64,000 bases of DNA, from positions 1 through 64,000 of the forward strand of contig NZ_LBMU02000106.1 in assembly GCF_001005085.2 (NCBI RefSeq), in the 5' to 3' direction. Below, in pieces: positions 1-9,106 of the stretch. A program made the translations under genes and the position numbers. Numbering within the stretch: position 1 is the stretch's first letter; each line of letters opens with the position of its first letter. Source of the stretch: Streptomyces humi (lineage in GTDB: Bacteria; Actinomycetota; Actinomycetes; Streptomycetales; Streptomycetaceae). Under the pieces are notes generated by a model, which saw only the letters and a list, made by a program, of their open reading frames with translations, made no database searches and was not told the origin of the DNA.

Positions 1-327
1 GGCCTGCCCCCGGCCCCCACGCCCCTGGGGCCTGCCATAGCCACCCCCTGGCTCGGACGCCCTTGGGGCCTGCCATAGCCACCCCTGGCCCGGACGCCCA
101 TGGGGCCGCCCCTGGTCCCCCACGCCGCCTCGGGCCCCTGTGGTCCTGTCGCCGTCCGGTCCCGGCCCCCGGACGGCCCGTGGCCACGGACCATGGTCAG
201 AGCGGTCCGTGGGCGCTTCGCGTGCGGGGAGGCCGCTCGTGCGGACTGCGCGGACTCCCGACGGGGCACGGCGCGGCACGGCGCGGGACGTGGATCGCAC
301 CCCCGCCGTCGGCGCGGCCCCCGGGGG
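1..327. repeat. Gene-free stretch with two ~37-bp direct repeats
   Basis: No coding region is supported here; it lies downstream of the stop of the LAL regulator gene. Positions 23-60 and 61-97 are two tandem near-identical copies (38 and 37 bp) sharing the core TGGGGCCTGCCATAGCCACC, with a partial degenerate third copy before them (1-22). The rest (98-327) is very GC-rich without a recognisable gene. The repeat may be a slippage product or part of a longer array that starts before the window. Confidence 0.6.
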
Positions 328-3093
328 TCAGGCCGGGGTCGCCGCCCCGCCCGGCAGCACGGCGCCCAGCTGTTTGCGGGACCGGATCCCGAGCTTCGTG
401 AACACCTTCCGCAAATGCCACTCGATGGTGTGCGGGCTGAGGAACAGCTGCGCGCCGATCTCGAGGTTGGTCAGCCCTTCGCCGGCCAGCCGGGCGATCT
501 GGGCCTCCTGAGGCGTGAGCGCCTCGTCGGTGCCGGTGTCGCGCCTGCGCACCGTCTCCCCGGCGGCCTCCAGCTCCCGGCGGGCGCGCTCGGCGAACGC
601 CTCCGCGCCGGCCCGGTCGAGGATCTCGTGGGCGCGGGCCAGCTGGTCCCGGGCCTCGGCGCGGCGGTTCTCGCGGCTCAGCCACTCGCCGTACAGCAGC
701 CGGGTCCGTGCGAGCGCCATTCGCACCGGGGTGCTCTCCAGGCGGGCGATCGCCTCCCGGTACAGGGCGTCGGCCGTGTCCCCCTCACTGATCAGGGCAC
801 GCGCCGTCGCGGAGGTGCCCGTCGCCCAGGCCGTGCCACTGGCCTGGCAGATGGTCGCGAGGCGACCGGCGGCCTCGACGGCGAGGTCCCGCTGCCCGCT
901 GCGGGCCGCCGCCTCCACCAGCTCGACCAGGGAGGAGAGGGCGAGCCCCAGCTCCTGCGGATGTTCGCAGCCCTTGGCGGCGGAGGCGCAGGCCTCCTCG
1001 TACCGGCCGAGGCCGTTGTACAGCACGGCCAGCGCCCACTGGGGAGCCGTGAGCGCCTTTCCCTCGCCGCTGAGGGTCCGGTCGCCGGTGATCGTCCCGA
1101 TCGCCCGCAGCGTCTCGGTCTCGCGGCCGCGCCAGGGTTCGATCACCAACGCCCCGTAGTGCGCGAGGAAGTGGCTGCCGGTGGCCTCGCCGATCGTCAC
1201 CGCCTCCGCGGCGAGCGAGTCCGCGTCGGCCAGATCACCGGCGAAGACCCGGTTCGACAGCCGCAGCAGGAGCGCCGAGGGCAGCACGGACAGCGTTCCG
1301 GTCTCCCGTGCCAGACCGACGAGCTTGGCCGACAGGGTGCTCCAGCTGTCGAAGTCCCACACGCTGTGGGCCATGCGGCAGGCGAACGGGAGCCAGCCCA
1401 GCGACTGTTCCACCGTGAAGCCGCCGCACCGCAGCGTGTTCAGTGCACGGCGCAGCATCGGGGCGCCCGCCGCGTAGCCGTCCGTGGTGGCCATGGCCAG
1501 GCCGTCGAGGAAGAGGTCGGTAGGTCCGGGGTGTGCCGTCGGGGGCGCGGTGCGTGCCGCCCGGGCGACCTCCTCGAGGCCGGGGCCGCTGGACACACGG
1601 CCCGCGGTGAGGGCCGCGTAGAACGCGTCCCGGTAGGTCTCGCGCGCGATGCCGGCGTCGAGCGGCTCGAACTCGCGGGCCGCCGTGAGCAGCAGCGGCA
1701 CGGTGGCGCCGGCACTGCGGGATCCGAAGGTGATCTGCCCGCGCAGCAGGCTGGCCTGGGCGCGTTGCAGATCGTCGAGCGCGCCCATCTCGGCCACGTT
1801 CAGCAGTTCGAGCGCGGCGTCGAACGCCCCGGCGAGGTACTTGGCCCGGGCCGCTGCCAGCGCTCTGCCGTGGCGGCGGGCGGGATCAGGCGTCAGCTCG
1901 GCCGCTCGTTCCAGGAAGGCGGCCGACGCGGCGATGCCGCCACGCGCCTGCGCGCGGTCGGCCGAGCGGGCCAGTTCGTCCGCCACGGCCTCGTCTGGCT
2001 CCGCCGCGGCGCGCGCCAGGTGCCAGGCGCGGCGGTCGGGGTCGGACCGCGTGTCCGTGGCTTCGGCCAGTGCCCGGTGCGCCTCCCGGCGCTCGGCCGG
2101 TCCCGCCGCGCGGTAGACGGCCGAGCGCACCAACGGGTGCCGGAACTGGACCCGTGTGCGCACTTCCAGCAGGTTCGCGGCCACCGCGGGGGAGGCCTCG
2201 CTCATGGGCACGCCCAGGATGTCCGCGGCGCGGCGGAGCAGTGAGACGTCGCCGACGGGCTCGGCCGCCGCGAGCAGCAGCAGCCGCCGCGTCTGCGGGG
2301 GCAGTTCCTCGACGCGCAGGCTGAAGTTGTGCTCGAGCCTGCCGACGAGCGGCCCCATCGACGGTGAGGCGTAGCCGCCCGCGAGGTCGGCCGCGGAGGT
2401 GCTGCGGGGCAGTTCCAGCAGCGCCAGCGGATTGCCGCGTGCCTCGGCGAGAATCCTGCTGCGGACCGGCTCGTCGAACCGGCCGGGAAGCACCGAGGTC
2501 AGCAGGGCGCGGGCGTCGGGCTCGCTCAGCCCCCCGAGGGTGAGCTCGGGCAGCCCTTGCAGGGCGCGTTCGCCGTCCGCCTCGCGGACGGCGAAGATCA
2601 GCCCCACGCGCTCAGCCATCAGACGCCGGGCGACGAACCCGACGATCTGGGCCGAGACGCGGTCGAGCCACTGCACGTCGTCGACGAGACAGATCAGCGA
2701 CGTCTCCTCAGCGACGTCGGCGAGCAGGCTGAGGACCGCCAACCCCACGAGGAACCGGTCCGGGGGAGTGCCCGCGCTGAGCCCGAAGGCGGTCTCCAGG
2801 GCCGTCCGCTGCGGATCGGGGAGGTGCCCGAGGCGGTCGAGGAAGGGCGCGCACAGCTGGTGCAGACCCCCGAAGGCCAGCTCCATCTCGGCCTCGACCC
2901 CCGCCGCGCGCACCACGGTGCAGCCCTCGGCGGTCTCGGCCACGTACTCCAGCAGGGCGGACTTGCCGATACCGGCCTCGCCGCGCAGCACGAGGACCGC
3001 GCTGTGGCCGTCACGCACCTTGGCCAGATGCCGGTCCAGCACCGCTCGCTCGCTCTGCCGCCCGTGCAGGAGGCCCGGGTTCTTGCCTTTCAT
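328..3093 (-). CDS. LAL-family LuxR transcriptional regulator (AAA ATPase + LuxR HTH)
   Basis: A 921-residue LAL (large ATP-binding LuxR) regulator. An N-terminal AAA ATPase domain has a Walker A motif GEAGIGKS at residues 38-45 and a Walker B-like LVDDVQWLD near residue 130. A long helical TPR-like middle follows. The C-terminus is a LuxR HTH (LTPQEAQIARLAGEGLTN, then SPHTIEWHLRKVFTKL). Such proteins bind an effector through the middle region and DNA through the HTH. I chose the ATG at 3093 because GGGGGTG precedes it at good spacing; an in-frame ATG at 3138 lacks a site. It is a paralogue of the LAL gene at 31090, on the opposite strand. No ECF41-type promoter precedes it. Family assignment is secure; the target genes are unknown. 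Confidence 0.93.
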   Translation of the reverse strand: MKGKNPGLLHGRQSERAVLDRHLAKVRDGHSAVLVLRGEAGIGKSALLEYVAETAEGCTVVRAAGVEAEMELAFGGLHQLCAPFLDRLGHLPDPQRTALETAFGLSAGTPPDRFLVGLAVLSLLADVAEETSLICLVDDVQWLDRVSAQIVGFVARRLMAERVGLIFAVREADGERALQGLPELTLGGLSEPDARALLTSVLPGRFDEPVRSRILAEARGNPLALLELPRSTSAADLAGGYASPSMGPLVGRLEHNFSLRVEELPPQTRRLLLLAAAEPVGDVSLLRRAADILGVPMSEASPAVAANLLEVRTRVQFRHPLVRSAVYRAAGPAERREAHRALAEATDTRSDPDRRAWHLARAAAEPDEAVADELARSADRAQARGGIAASAAFLERAAELTPDPARRHGRALAAARAKYLAGAFDAALELLNVAEMGALDDLQRAQASLLRGQITFGSRSAGATVPLLLTAAREFEPLDAGIARETYRDAFYAALTAGRVSSGPGLEEVARAARTAPPTAHPGPTDLFLDGLAMATTDGYAAGAPMLRRALNTLRCGGFTVEQSLGWLPFACRMAHSVWDFDSWSTLSAKLVGLARETGTLSVLPSALLLRLSNRVFAGDLADADSLAAEAVTIGEATGSHFLAHYGALVIEPWRGRETETLRAIGTITGDRTLSGEGKALTAPQWALAVLYNGLGRYEEACASAAKGCEHPQELGLALSSLVELVEAAARSGQRDLAVEAAGRLATICQASGTAWATGTSATARALISEGDTADALYREAIARLESTPVRMALARTRLLYGEWLSRENRRAEARDQLARAHEILDRAGAEAFAERARRELEAAGETVRRRDTGTDEALTPQEAQIARLAGEGLTNLEIGAQLFLSPHTIEWHLRKVFTKLGIRSRKQLGAVLPGGAATPA

Positions 3094-3359
3094 GAACACC
3101 CCCGGCTGCGAGCGTATATATCTGGTCTTCGGCCACACAACTCATCTGCGCCGCTGGTCACCTCGTGGGTGGGACTCCGGGCAGTGGCGTCGTGTCGGGC
3201 CGTGGTGGAGCTGCGGTGGGGCCGGCCGACGTGTGTTGCCGGACCGTGGGCGGTCGTGTCCGGCGTGTCCGTGACCACCGCCGTCGCGTCAGCGTGTGTC
3301 CTCGAACGCCGTGCTCTCGTCGATCTTCTCGCCGACGACGATGCTCGACAAGACTGCCG

Positions 3360-6047
3360 TCAGGTGTCCAGGCCGTAGTGCTTGCGGGCGCGGTCGACGG
3401 TGTCGGGGTTCACTTGTCCGGCCCGTGCCAGACGGTCCAGGGCCGTCACGGTGATCGATTCGGCGTCCACGCGGAAGTAGCGCCGTACGTCCTCGCGGGT
3501 GTCGGACAGGCCGAATCCGTCCGTGCCCAGTGAGTAGTAGTCCTGCTCGATCCACTGGCCGATCTGGTCGGGGACCTGGCGCATCCAGTCGCTGACGGCC
3601 AGCACCGGACCCGGCGCACCGGCGAGCGCCTCGGTCACGAAGGGCACACGTGTCTCGCCGCGCGTGCGGGCGGTGTCGGCGTCCATCGCGTCCCGGCGGA
3701 GCTCCGTCCAGGACGTCACCGACCAGACGTCGGCGCGCACGTTCCAGTCGGCGGCGAGCAGTTCCTGCGCGCGCAGTGCCCAGTGGACGGCGGTGCCGGA
3801 GGCCAGGAGCTGTAGCCGGGGGCCGGACACGGCGGGGTCGCCGGGCCGGAACGGGTACAGGCCGCGGACGATGCCCTCCTCGATGCCGGGCAGCGTCGGC
3901 ATGGGCGGCTGGGGCTTCGGCTCGTTGTAGACCGTGAGGTAGTAGAAGACGTTCTCGGGCCGCTCCCCGAACATCCGGCGCAGGCCGTCGCGGACGATGA
4001 CCGCGATCTCGAACGCGAAGGCCGGGTCGTAGCTGACGGCCGCCGGGTTGGTGGCGGCCAGGAGGTGCGAGTGGCCGTCGCCGTGCTGGAGACCTTCGCC
4101 GGTCATGGTGGTGCGTCCGGCGGTGCCGCCGACGACGAACCCGCGTCCCATTTGGTCGGCGAGAGCCCAGAACTGGTCGCCGGTGCGCTGGAAGCCGAAC
4201 ATGGCGTAGAAGATGTAGAACGGGATCATCGGCTCGCCGTGGGTGGCGTACGAGGTCGCGGCGGCGGTGAACTCGGCCATGGAACCGGCTTCGGTGATGC
4301 CCTCGACGAGGAGCTGCCCGGTCTCGCTCTCCCTGTAGTGCAGCAGCTGGTCGGCGTCGACGGGGTCGTAGGTCTGGCCCCGCGGCGAGTAGATGCCTGC
4401 CGTGGGGAACATCGACTCCATGCCGAAGGTACGGGCCTCGTCGGGGATGATCGGCACCCAGCGGGCGCCGGTGCGGCCGTCCCGCATCAGGTCCTTCACC
4501 AGGCGGACCAACGCCATGGTGGTGGCGACCTCCTGGTGGCCGAAGCCCTTGAGCAGCGCCTCGAACGGCTGCGGGGCGGGCTCCGGCAGCGGCTTGGCGA
4601 TCACACGGCGCGCGGGGGCGGGACCGCCCAGCGCGGCGCGCCGCTCGCGCAGGTACCGCACCTCGGGCGAGTTCTCCCCCGGATGCCAGAAGGGGACGAC
4701 GTCACCGGCGAGGGCGCTGTCGGGGATGGGCAGGTCCAGCGCGTCGCGCAGCTCGCGGAACTGCGTCATGGTCAGCTTCTTCATCTGGTGGTTGGCGTTG
4801 CGGGACTCGAACGCCGACCCGAGGGTGTGCCCCTTGACCGTCTGGGCGAGGATCACCGTCGGTGCCCCCCGGTGTTCGACGGCGGCCCGGTAGGCGGCGT
4901 ACACCTTCAACGGCTCGTGCCCACCGCGGGAATCCGCGAAGAGCTCCACCACCTGGGCGTCGCTCAGGGTGGCGGAGAGTGCGGACAGGGCGTCTCCGGC
5001 GAAGAAGTTCCTGCGGATGTAGGCGGCGTCCCGCGCGGCCAAGGTCTGCATCTGGGCGTCGGGCTCCTCGCCCAGGCGGCGCACCAGGTCGCCGGTCGTG
5101 TCCTGGGCCAGCAGCGGGTCCCAGGCCTCGCCCCACAGGGCCTTGACCACGTTCCAGCCCGCCCCGCGGAACCGGGCCTCCAGCTCCTGCACGATCTTGG
5201 AGTTGGACCGCACGGGTCCGTCGAGACGCTGGAGGTTGCAGTTGATCACGAAGGTGAGGTTGTCCAGGCCCTCACGGGAGGCCAGCGTCAGGGCGGCCGT
5301 CGCCTCCGGCTCGTCCGTCTCCCCGTCGCCGAGGAAGGCCCACACGCGGGAGGCGGAGGTGTCCTTGATGCCGCGGGCCTTCAGATAGCGGTTGAAGCGT
5401 GCCTGGTAGACGGCACCAAGAGGGCCGAGGCCCATGGACACGGTCGGGAACTCCCACAGCCACGGCAGGCGTCTGGGGTGCGGGTAGGACGGGAGGCCGT
5501 GACCGCCGGCCTCGCGCCGGAAGCCGTCCAACTGCTGCTCGCTCAGGCGGCCTTCGAGGAACACCCGGGCGTAGATGCCCGGCGAGGCGTGCCCCTGGAG
5601 GAACAACTGGTCGCCCGAGCCGTCCTGTTCCTTGCCGCGGAAGAAGTGGTTGAAGCCGATCTCGTACAGCCAGGCCGCCGAGGCGTAGGTGGAGATGTGT
5701 CCGCCCAGGCCGAGCCGGGAGCCGCGGGTGACCATGGCCGCGGCGTTCCACCGGTTCAGGGCGGTGATCCTGGTTTCCATGGCGATGTCGCCGTCGAACG
5801 CCGGCTGCGCGGCCGCCGGGACGGTGTTGACGTAGTCCGTGGTGAGCAGCCCCGGCACGGACAGGCCGGCGCGGGCCGCGTACTCGTGCACGCGCCGGAT
5901 CAGGTACACCGCCCGATCGGGTCCGGCGTGGCGTATGACGGCGTCGAGGGAGGCCTGCCACTCGGCGGTCTCCTCGCGGTCCGGGTCGGGAAGCTGGTCG
6001 AGCTCACTGGTCGACGGGGGCGCGGCGGGCCGGGACGAAACACTCAT
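3360..6047 (-). CDS. aceE: Pyruvate dehydrogenase E1 component (homodimeric type)
   Basis: An 895-residue protein of full family length. It is the thiamine-diphosphate-dependent E1 of the pyruvate dehydrogenase complex, which decarboxylates pyruvate and passes the acetyl group to E2. The TPP/Mg motif is visible as GDGETDEPE around residues 240-248, followed by NLQRLDGPVRSN around 269-280. The FGFQRTGDQFWALADQMGRG block lies in the C-terminal half. The ATG at 6047 has GAGGAAGG about seven bases upstream. It lies 155 bp downstream of a cupin gene on the same strand, so read-through from that gene's ECF41-type promoter is possible. No E2 or E3 gene is present, so it must use subunits encoded elsewhere. 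A decayed copy of the same gene lies at about 39.5 kb. This is probably an accessory aceE paralogue. Confidence 0.95.
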   Translation of the reverse strand: MSVSSRPAAPPSTSELDQLPDPDREETAEWQASLDAVIRHAGPDRAVYLIRRVHEYAARAGLSVPGLLTTDYVNTVPAAAQPAFDGDIAMETRITALNRWNAAAMVTRGSRLGLGGHISTYASAAWLYEIGFNHFFRGKEQDGSGDQLFLQGHASPGIYARVFLEGRLSEQQLDGFRREAGGHGLPSYPHPRRLPWLWEFPTVSMGLGPLGAVYQARFNRYLKARGIKDTSASRVWAFLGDGETDEPEATAALTLASREGLDNLTFVINCNLQRLDGPVRSNSKIVQELEARFRGAGWNVVKALWGEAWDPLLAQDTTGDLVRRLGEEPDAQMQTLAARDAAYIRRNFFAGDALSALSATLSDAQVVELFADSRGGHEPLKVYAAYRAAVEHRGAPTVILAQTVKGHTLGSAFESRNANHQMKKLTMTQFRELRDALDLPIPDSALAGDVVPFWHPGENSPEVRYLRERRAALGGPAPARRVIAKPLPEPAPQPFEALLKGFGHQEVATTMALVRLVKDLMRDGRTGARWVPIIPDEARTFGMESMFPTAGIYSPRGQTYDPVDADQLLHYRESETGQLLVEGITEAGSMAEFTAAATSYATHGEPMIPFYIFYAMFGFQRTGDQFWALADQMGRGFVVGGTAGRTTMTGEGLQHGDGHSHLLAATNPAAVSYDPAFAFEIAVIVRDGLRRMFGERPENVFYYLTVYNEPKPQPPMPTLPGIEEGIVRGLYPFRPGDPAVSGPRLQLLASGTAVHWALRAQELLAADWNVRADVWSVTSWTELRRDAMDADTARTRGETRVPFVTEALAGAPGPVLAVSDWMRQVPDQIGQWIEQDYYSLGTDGFGLSDTREDVRRYFRVDAESITVTALDRLARAGQVNPDTVDRARKHYGLDT

Positions 6048-6143
6048 GGGCGGCCTTCCTCAAGGCATGGGGCGGGCGAGACGGGAGGGGGTGGCGGATG
6101 CCGCCGGCCGTCGGACGGTGCGGCGCGGGTGGACCGGACGGCC

Positions 6144-6193
6144 GGTGTCCCGCGACCACGACCGCGGGGCGGGCGCGGGCGCCGCGGGACACC
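6144..6193. terminator. Possible hairpin between cupin and aceE
   Basis: GGTGTCCCGCG (6144-6154) pairs perfectly with CGCGGGACACC (6183-6193); the 28-base loop is itself GC-rich. It sits just after the stop codon of the cupin gene and could terminate or attenuate transcription into aceE. There is no T-run. Confidence 0.45.
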
Positions 6194-6202
6194 AGGGTGG
6201 GT

Positions 6203-6697
6203 CTACTCCACGAAGTAGGAGTCGTGCCGGTCGAAGAACGCGGAGCGCTCCTCCTCCGAGGCGTGCGCCAGCTGCGACACCTGCTCGAAGTACTCCTCAC
6301 GCGGCGCGCCCGGTGTGAACAGCAGAAGCATGTCCGCCGGTGCGTCGGAGTCGTTGCGGAAGGCGTGCAGCCCGCCTTGCGGCACGTGCACGAAGTCGCC
6401 CTTGCGGGCGTCCACCCAGCGCACACCGTCGAAGATGCGCACGGTGCCGTCCAGGATGTAGAACGACTCCGAGATCCGCTTGTGGAAGTGCGTCTTCGGG
6501 CCGCCGGCCCGCGGCCTCATCTCGACGCGGTACAGCCCGAACTCGCCGCGGGTGGTCGTGGTGGTGGCCAGATAGTGGGTGGCGTCCTTGCCCGGCCCGC
6601 TCTCGCCGAGGTCGGGTGGGGTGTCGGCAGGCCGGAACACGGCGCTGACCTCGCCGTCGTCTCCGAAGTACTTCTGTTCCGGGTAGGGGTACGACAT
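6203..6697 (-). CDS. Cupin-domain protein
   Basis: A 164-residue single-domain cupin. Metal-ligand-type residues occur in THFHKRISESFYIL (first cupin motif, about residues 90-103) and GDFVHVPQGGLHAFRN (second motif). It could be a small dioxygenase, isomerase or metal-binding sensor; the sequence does not decide. The start at 6697 is preceded by GGAAAGG at good spacing; the frame stays open upstream to 6766 but the additional residues look non-coding. An ECF41-type promoter (6754-6780) lies just upstream, and aceE follows on the same strand, so co-transcription with aceE is plausible. Confidence 0.88.
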   Translation of the reverse strand: MSYPYPEQKYFGDDGEVSAVFRPADTPPDLGESGPGKDATHYLATTTTTRGEFGLYRVEMRPRAGGPKTHFHKRISESFYILDGTVRIFDGVRWVDARKGDFVHVPQGGLHAFRNDSDAPADMLLLFTPGAPREEYFEQVSQLAHASEEERSAFFDRHDSYFVE

Positions 6698-6753
6698 GGT
6701 GGTTTCCTTTCCTGGAGCGGTCGGGCGGCCGCGTGCCCGCCCGCACTCGATAT

Positions 6754-6780
6754 GACCGGTGGGCACGGTCCGATGTGACG
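6754..6780 (-). promoter_or_regulatory. ECF41-type promoter of cupin gene (P1)
   Basis: Read on the minus strand: CGTCACA (6780-6774), exactly 16 bases, then GGTC (6757-6754). One base differs from the window consensus TGTCACA-N16-GGTC. The predicted transcript starts about 50 bases before the cupin ATG at 6697. Confidence 0.7.
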
Positions 6781-6819
6781 TCGGCGCGGCGATGGGCAGC
6801 GGTGCCGCGCGGTCGGGTG

Positions 6820-7767
6820 TCAGTGGGTGAGGCAGTCGTGGCGGGGGTGTCCCCGTCGCAGGGCCCGTACGTCCCGTACCGCCGCGGCGAACGCCTCGGG
6901 GCGTTCCTGCGGCAGGTTGTGGCCGGCGTCCGCGACCTGAAGGTGCAGGCGGGGGCCGGTGAAGTGGTGAGCGGTCGATGACCCGTCGGTCGCCGGGAAG
7001 TTGCCGTCGGCGGTGCCGTCCAGGGTGACCGTGGGGACGGTGATCGGAGGAAGGCCGGCGAGGCGGGCTTCCAGCTCGGCGTACGCGTCCGCGCCCGGTG
7101 CCAGGCCGAGCCGGTGCCGGTAGGAGTGGACGACGACGTCGACGTAGTCCGGATTGGTGAAGGCCTCAGCGGCCCGCTCCAGTTCGGCTTCGCCGAAGGC
7201 CCACACGGGGGAGTTGCGTTTCCAGATGACCCGCGCGACGCCCCGTGGATCGGCTCCGAGTCCGGTGCGGCCGCGCTCGGTGAGGAAGTAGTAGAAGTAC
7301 CAGAAGCCCGCCTCCCGTTCGGGGGTGACGGGGTTCATGGCGGCGCCGATGTCCTGGATCAGGTAGCCGTTGACGCAGACCAGGCCGAGGACCCGTTCGG
7401 GCCACAGCGCCGCGGCGACCGTGGCCGCTCGGCCGCCCCAGTCGTAGCCGGCGAGGTAGGCGCGCTCGATGCCGAGGGCGTCCAGGAGCGCGATGACGTC
7501 GGCTCCCAGGGCCGCCTGCTGGCCGGAACGGGGAAGGGAGTCGGAGAGGAATCTGGTGGGGCCGTGCCCTCGCAGGTGGGGGACGATGACGCGGAATCCG
7601 CCTTCGGCCAGCAGGGGAGCCACGTCCACGTAACTGTGGATGTCGTAGGGGAAACCGTGCAGAAGGACGACGGTGTCACCGTCGGGGGAGCCCGTCTCGT
7701 GATAGGCGACTTCGAGCACGTCGGTCGTGACGCGTCGCAGGGGGGCGAGCAGGGGCAGGGCTGACAT
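6820..7767 (-). CDS. Alpha/beta hydrolase (epoxide hydrolase/haloalkane dehalogenase-like)
   Basis: A 315-residue alpha/beta hydrolase. The oxyanion motif LLHGFP is at residues 35-40. The nucleophile elbow reads GYDWGG with Asp109, which points to the Asp-nucleophile branch (epoxide hydrolases, dehalogenases) rather than serine esterases. A catalytic His is likely in the C-terminal DAGHNLPQ. The substrate is unknown. The ATG at 7767 follows GGAGGA at ideal spacing; a longer in-frame start at 8040 adds a region without family similarity. The nearest ECF41-type promoter is at 8025-8051, giving an unusually long leader of about 250 bases. Confidence 0.9.
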   Translation of the reverse strand: MSALPLLAPLRRVTTDVLEVAYHETGSPDGDTVVLLHGFPYDIHSYVDVAPLLAEGGFRVIVPHLRGHGPTRFLSDSLPRSGQQAALGADVIALLDALGIERAYLAGYDWGGRAATVAAALWPERVLGLVCVNGYLIQDIGAAMNPVTPEREAGFWYFYYFLTERGRTGLGADPRGVARVIWKRNSPVWAFGEAELERAAEAFTNPDYVDVVVHSYRHRLGLAPGADAYAELEARLAGLPPITVPTVTLDGTADGNFPATDGSSTAHHFTGPRLHLQVADAGHNLPQERPEAFAAAVRDVRALRRGHPRHDCLTH

Positions 7768-8193
7768 GCGAATCCTCCGACGAAGGAGCGGTTGGGGGCC
7801 GCAGGAGAGGGGAGCCGCGGTTCCGGTCGGGCGCGGCTGGAGGTACCGGGTGGTGGGTTCCGGCGCGTCACCGGGCCTGGCCGCCGCCGGGTCCCGCCCT
7901 CGGCGACAGTGTGCACAGTGTGCATGAGAAGGTTGTCTTGTTAGTGTCATGAGTGGTGGCGTCATAATGGGTGTGCGTTCGCACGGCGTGATCTCCTCTC
8001 CCCGGCGGACTGTCTCCCCGCACAGACCGGCCCTCGCCACCTGCTGTGACAGCGAAACAAGCCCTGCTCAGCGCTGGGCGCGTCGGCGCCGGACGAACCC
8101 GACGGTCCGTGACGGCCCGAGGATGCGGGCGTCCCGGGCGCACACCCTCGCCGCGTCCGGTCCGAACGGGCGCGCAACCTTCGACCGACTCAG
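7768..8193. other. Gene-free divergent spacer with long leader and 9-bp repeat
   Basis: This 426-bp spacer separates the hydrolase (minus strand) from the DUF427 gene (plus strand). It contains the ECF41-type promoter P2 and a tandem repeat of CAGTGTGCA (two copies, about 7906-7924). No convincing short gene is seen in the roughly 250 bases between the predicted transcription start and the hydrolase ATG. Confidence 0.6.
8025..8051 (-). promoter_or_regulatory. ECF41-type promoter (P2)
   Basis: Minus strand: TGTCACA (8051-8045), 16 bases, GGTC (8028-8025). It is an exact match to the window consensus and faces the hydrolase gene at 6820-7767, leaving a leader of about 250 bases. Confidence 0.75.
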
Positions 8194-8979
8194 GTGATGA
8201 CCATGGAAACCGAAAGTGTTCTGCATCCGAGCTTCCTCGTGCCTGTCGGGCACGTGGAGCCGGTGCCTCGCCGGGTCAGGGGCGTGATCGGCGGTCGCAC
8301 CGTCTTCGACACGCGGCGCGCCCTGTACGTCTGGGAGTGGCAGGCCTATCCGCAGTTCAGCATCCCGGTGCGGGACCTCGTCGACGGCGTCCTCGACGAC
8401 GAAGGGGTGGCCGAGGAGCACGGTGCGGGCACGGCACACCGGCACACCCTGTCCGTGGGCGGGGTCTCGCGCCCCGGTGCCGCCTGGGTGTGGGGGAAGG
8501 ACGCCCCGGCGCCGCTCCAGGGCACGGTGCGCTTCGAGTGGCCGGCCATCGACTACTGGTTCGAGGAGGACGAACCCGTCTTCGTCCACCCCAGGAGCCC
8601 GTACTCGCGGGTGGACGCCGTGCGTTCCTCCAGCAGCGTCCGCGTCGAGCTGGAGGGCGTGGTCCTGGCGGAGGCGCCGACGTGCGTCAAACTCTTCGAG
8701 ACCGGCCTGCCGACGCGCTACTACCTTGACCGCGCGCACGTCGACTGGACCCGACTGCGGCGGACCGACACGGTGACCCGCTGCCCGTACAAGGGAACGA
8801 CGAGCGGCTACTGGTCGTACGACGGCGCCACCGCCGCCCACGAGGACATCGCCTGGGCGTACGACTTCCCGACCATCCACGCCAACCGCATCGCGGGCCT
8901 GACGGCCTTCTACAACGAGCACGTCGACCTCTTCGTGGACGGCGAGCCGCTGCCGAAGCCCGGCGCACTCCGTTCCTAG
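8194..8979 (+). CDS. DUF427 (NTP_transf_9-like) domain protein, two copies of the domain
   Basis: A protein of about 258-261 residues with two DUF427-type units. The first is around RVRGVIGGRTVFDTRRALYV (about residues 25-45). The second, better conserved, is around VRVELEGVVLAEAPTCVKLF and ends with the family signatures CPYKGTTSGYWSYDG and DIAWAYDFPT. The family is common in actinobacteria and its function is unknown. Start choice is uncertain among GTG 8194, ATG 8197 and ATG 8203; AGGTGA sits just before the last, which I favour slightly. A strong hairpin follows the stop codon. Confidence 0.88.
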   Translation: MMTMETESVLHPSFLVPVGHVEPVPRRVRGVIGGRTVFDTRRALYVWEWQAYPQFSIPVRDLVDGVLDDEGVAEEHGAGTAHRHTLSVGGVSRPGAAWVWGKDAPAPLQGTVRFEWPAIDYWFEEDEPVFVHPRSPYSRVDAVRSSSSVRVELEGVVLAEAPTCVKLFETGLPTRYYLDRAHVDWTRLRRTDTVTRCPYKGTTSGYWSYDGATAAHEDIAWAYDFPTIHANRIAGLTAFYNEHVDLFVDGEPLPKPGALRS

Positions 8980-8996
8980 CCCCTGCCCCGGCGTCC

Positions 8997-9027
8997 GGTC
9001 CCGGGCCGCGCTCGACGGCCCGGGACC
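8997..9027. terminator. Hairpin after DUF427 gene
   Basis: GGTCCCGGGCCG (8997-9008) pairs perfectly with CGGCCCGGGACC (9016-9027) across a 7-base loop. It lies 17 bases past the stop codon and immediately before promoter P3, so it likely insulates the two units. No T-run, as is usual in streptomycetes. Confidence 0.65.
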
Positions 9028-9032
9028 TCTGG

Positions 9033-9059
9033 TGTCACACATCTGCTGCGGGCCTGGTC
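9033..9059 (+). promoter_or_regulatory. ECF41-type promoter (P3)
   Basis: TGTCACA (9033-9039), 16 bases, GGTC (9056-9059). Exact match. It sits 48 bases before the ATG of the esterase gene at 9107. Confidence 0.8.
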
Positions 9060-9106
9060 CCATAGTGTGAAAAGTCCTCCTTGATCGCCCGGAGAAGGAT
9101 CACACC

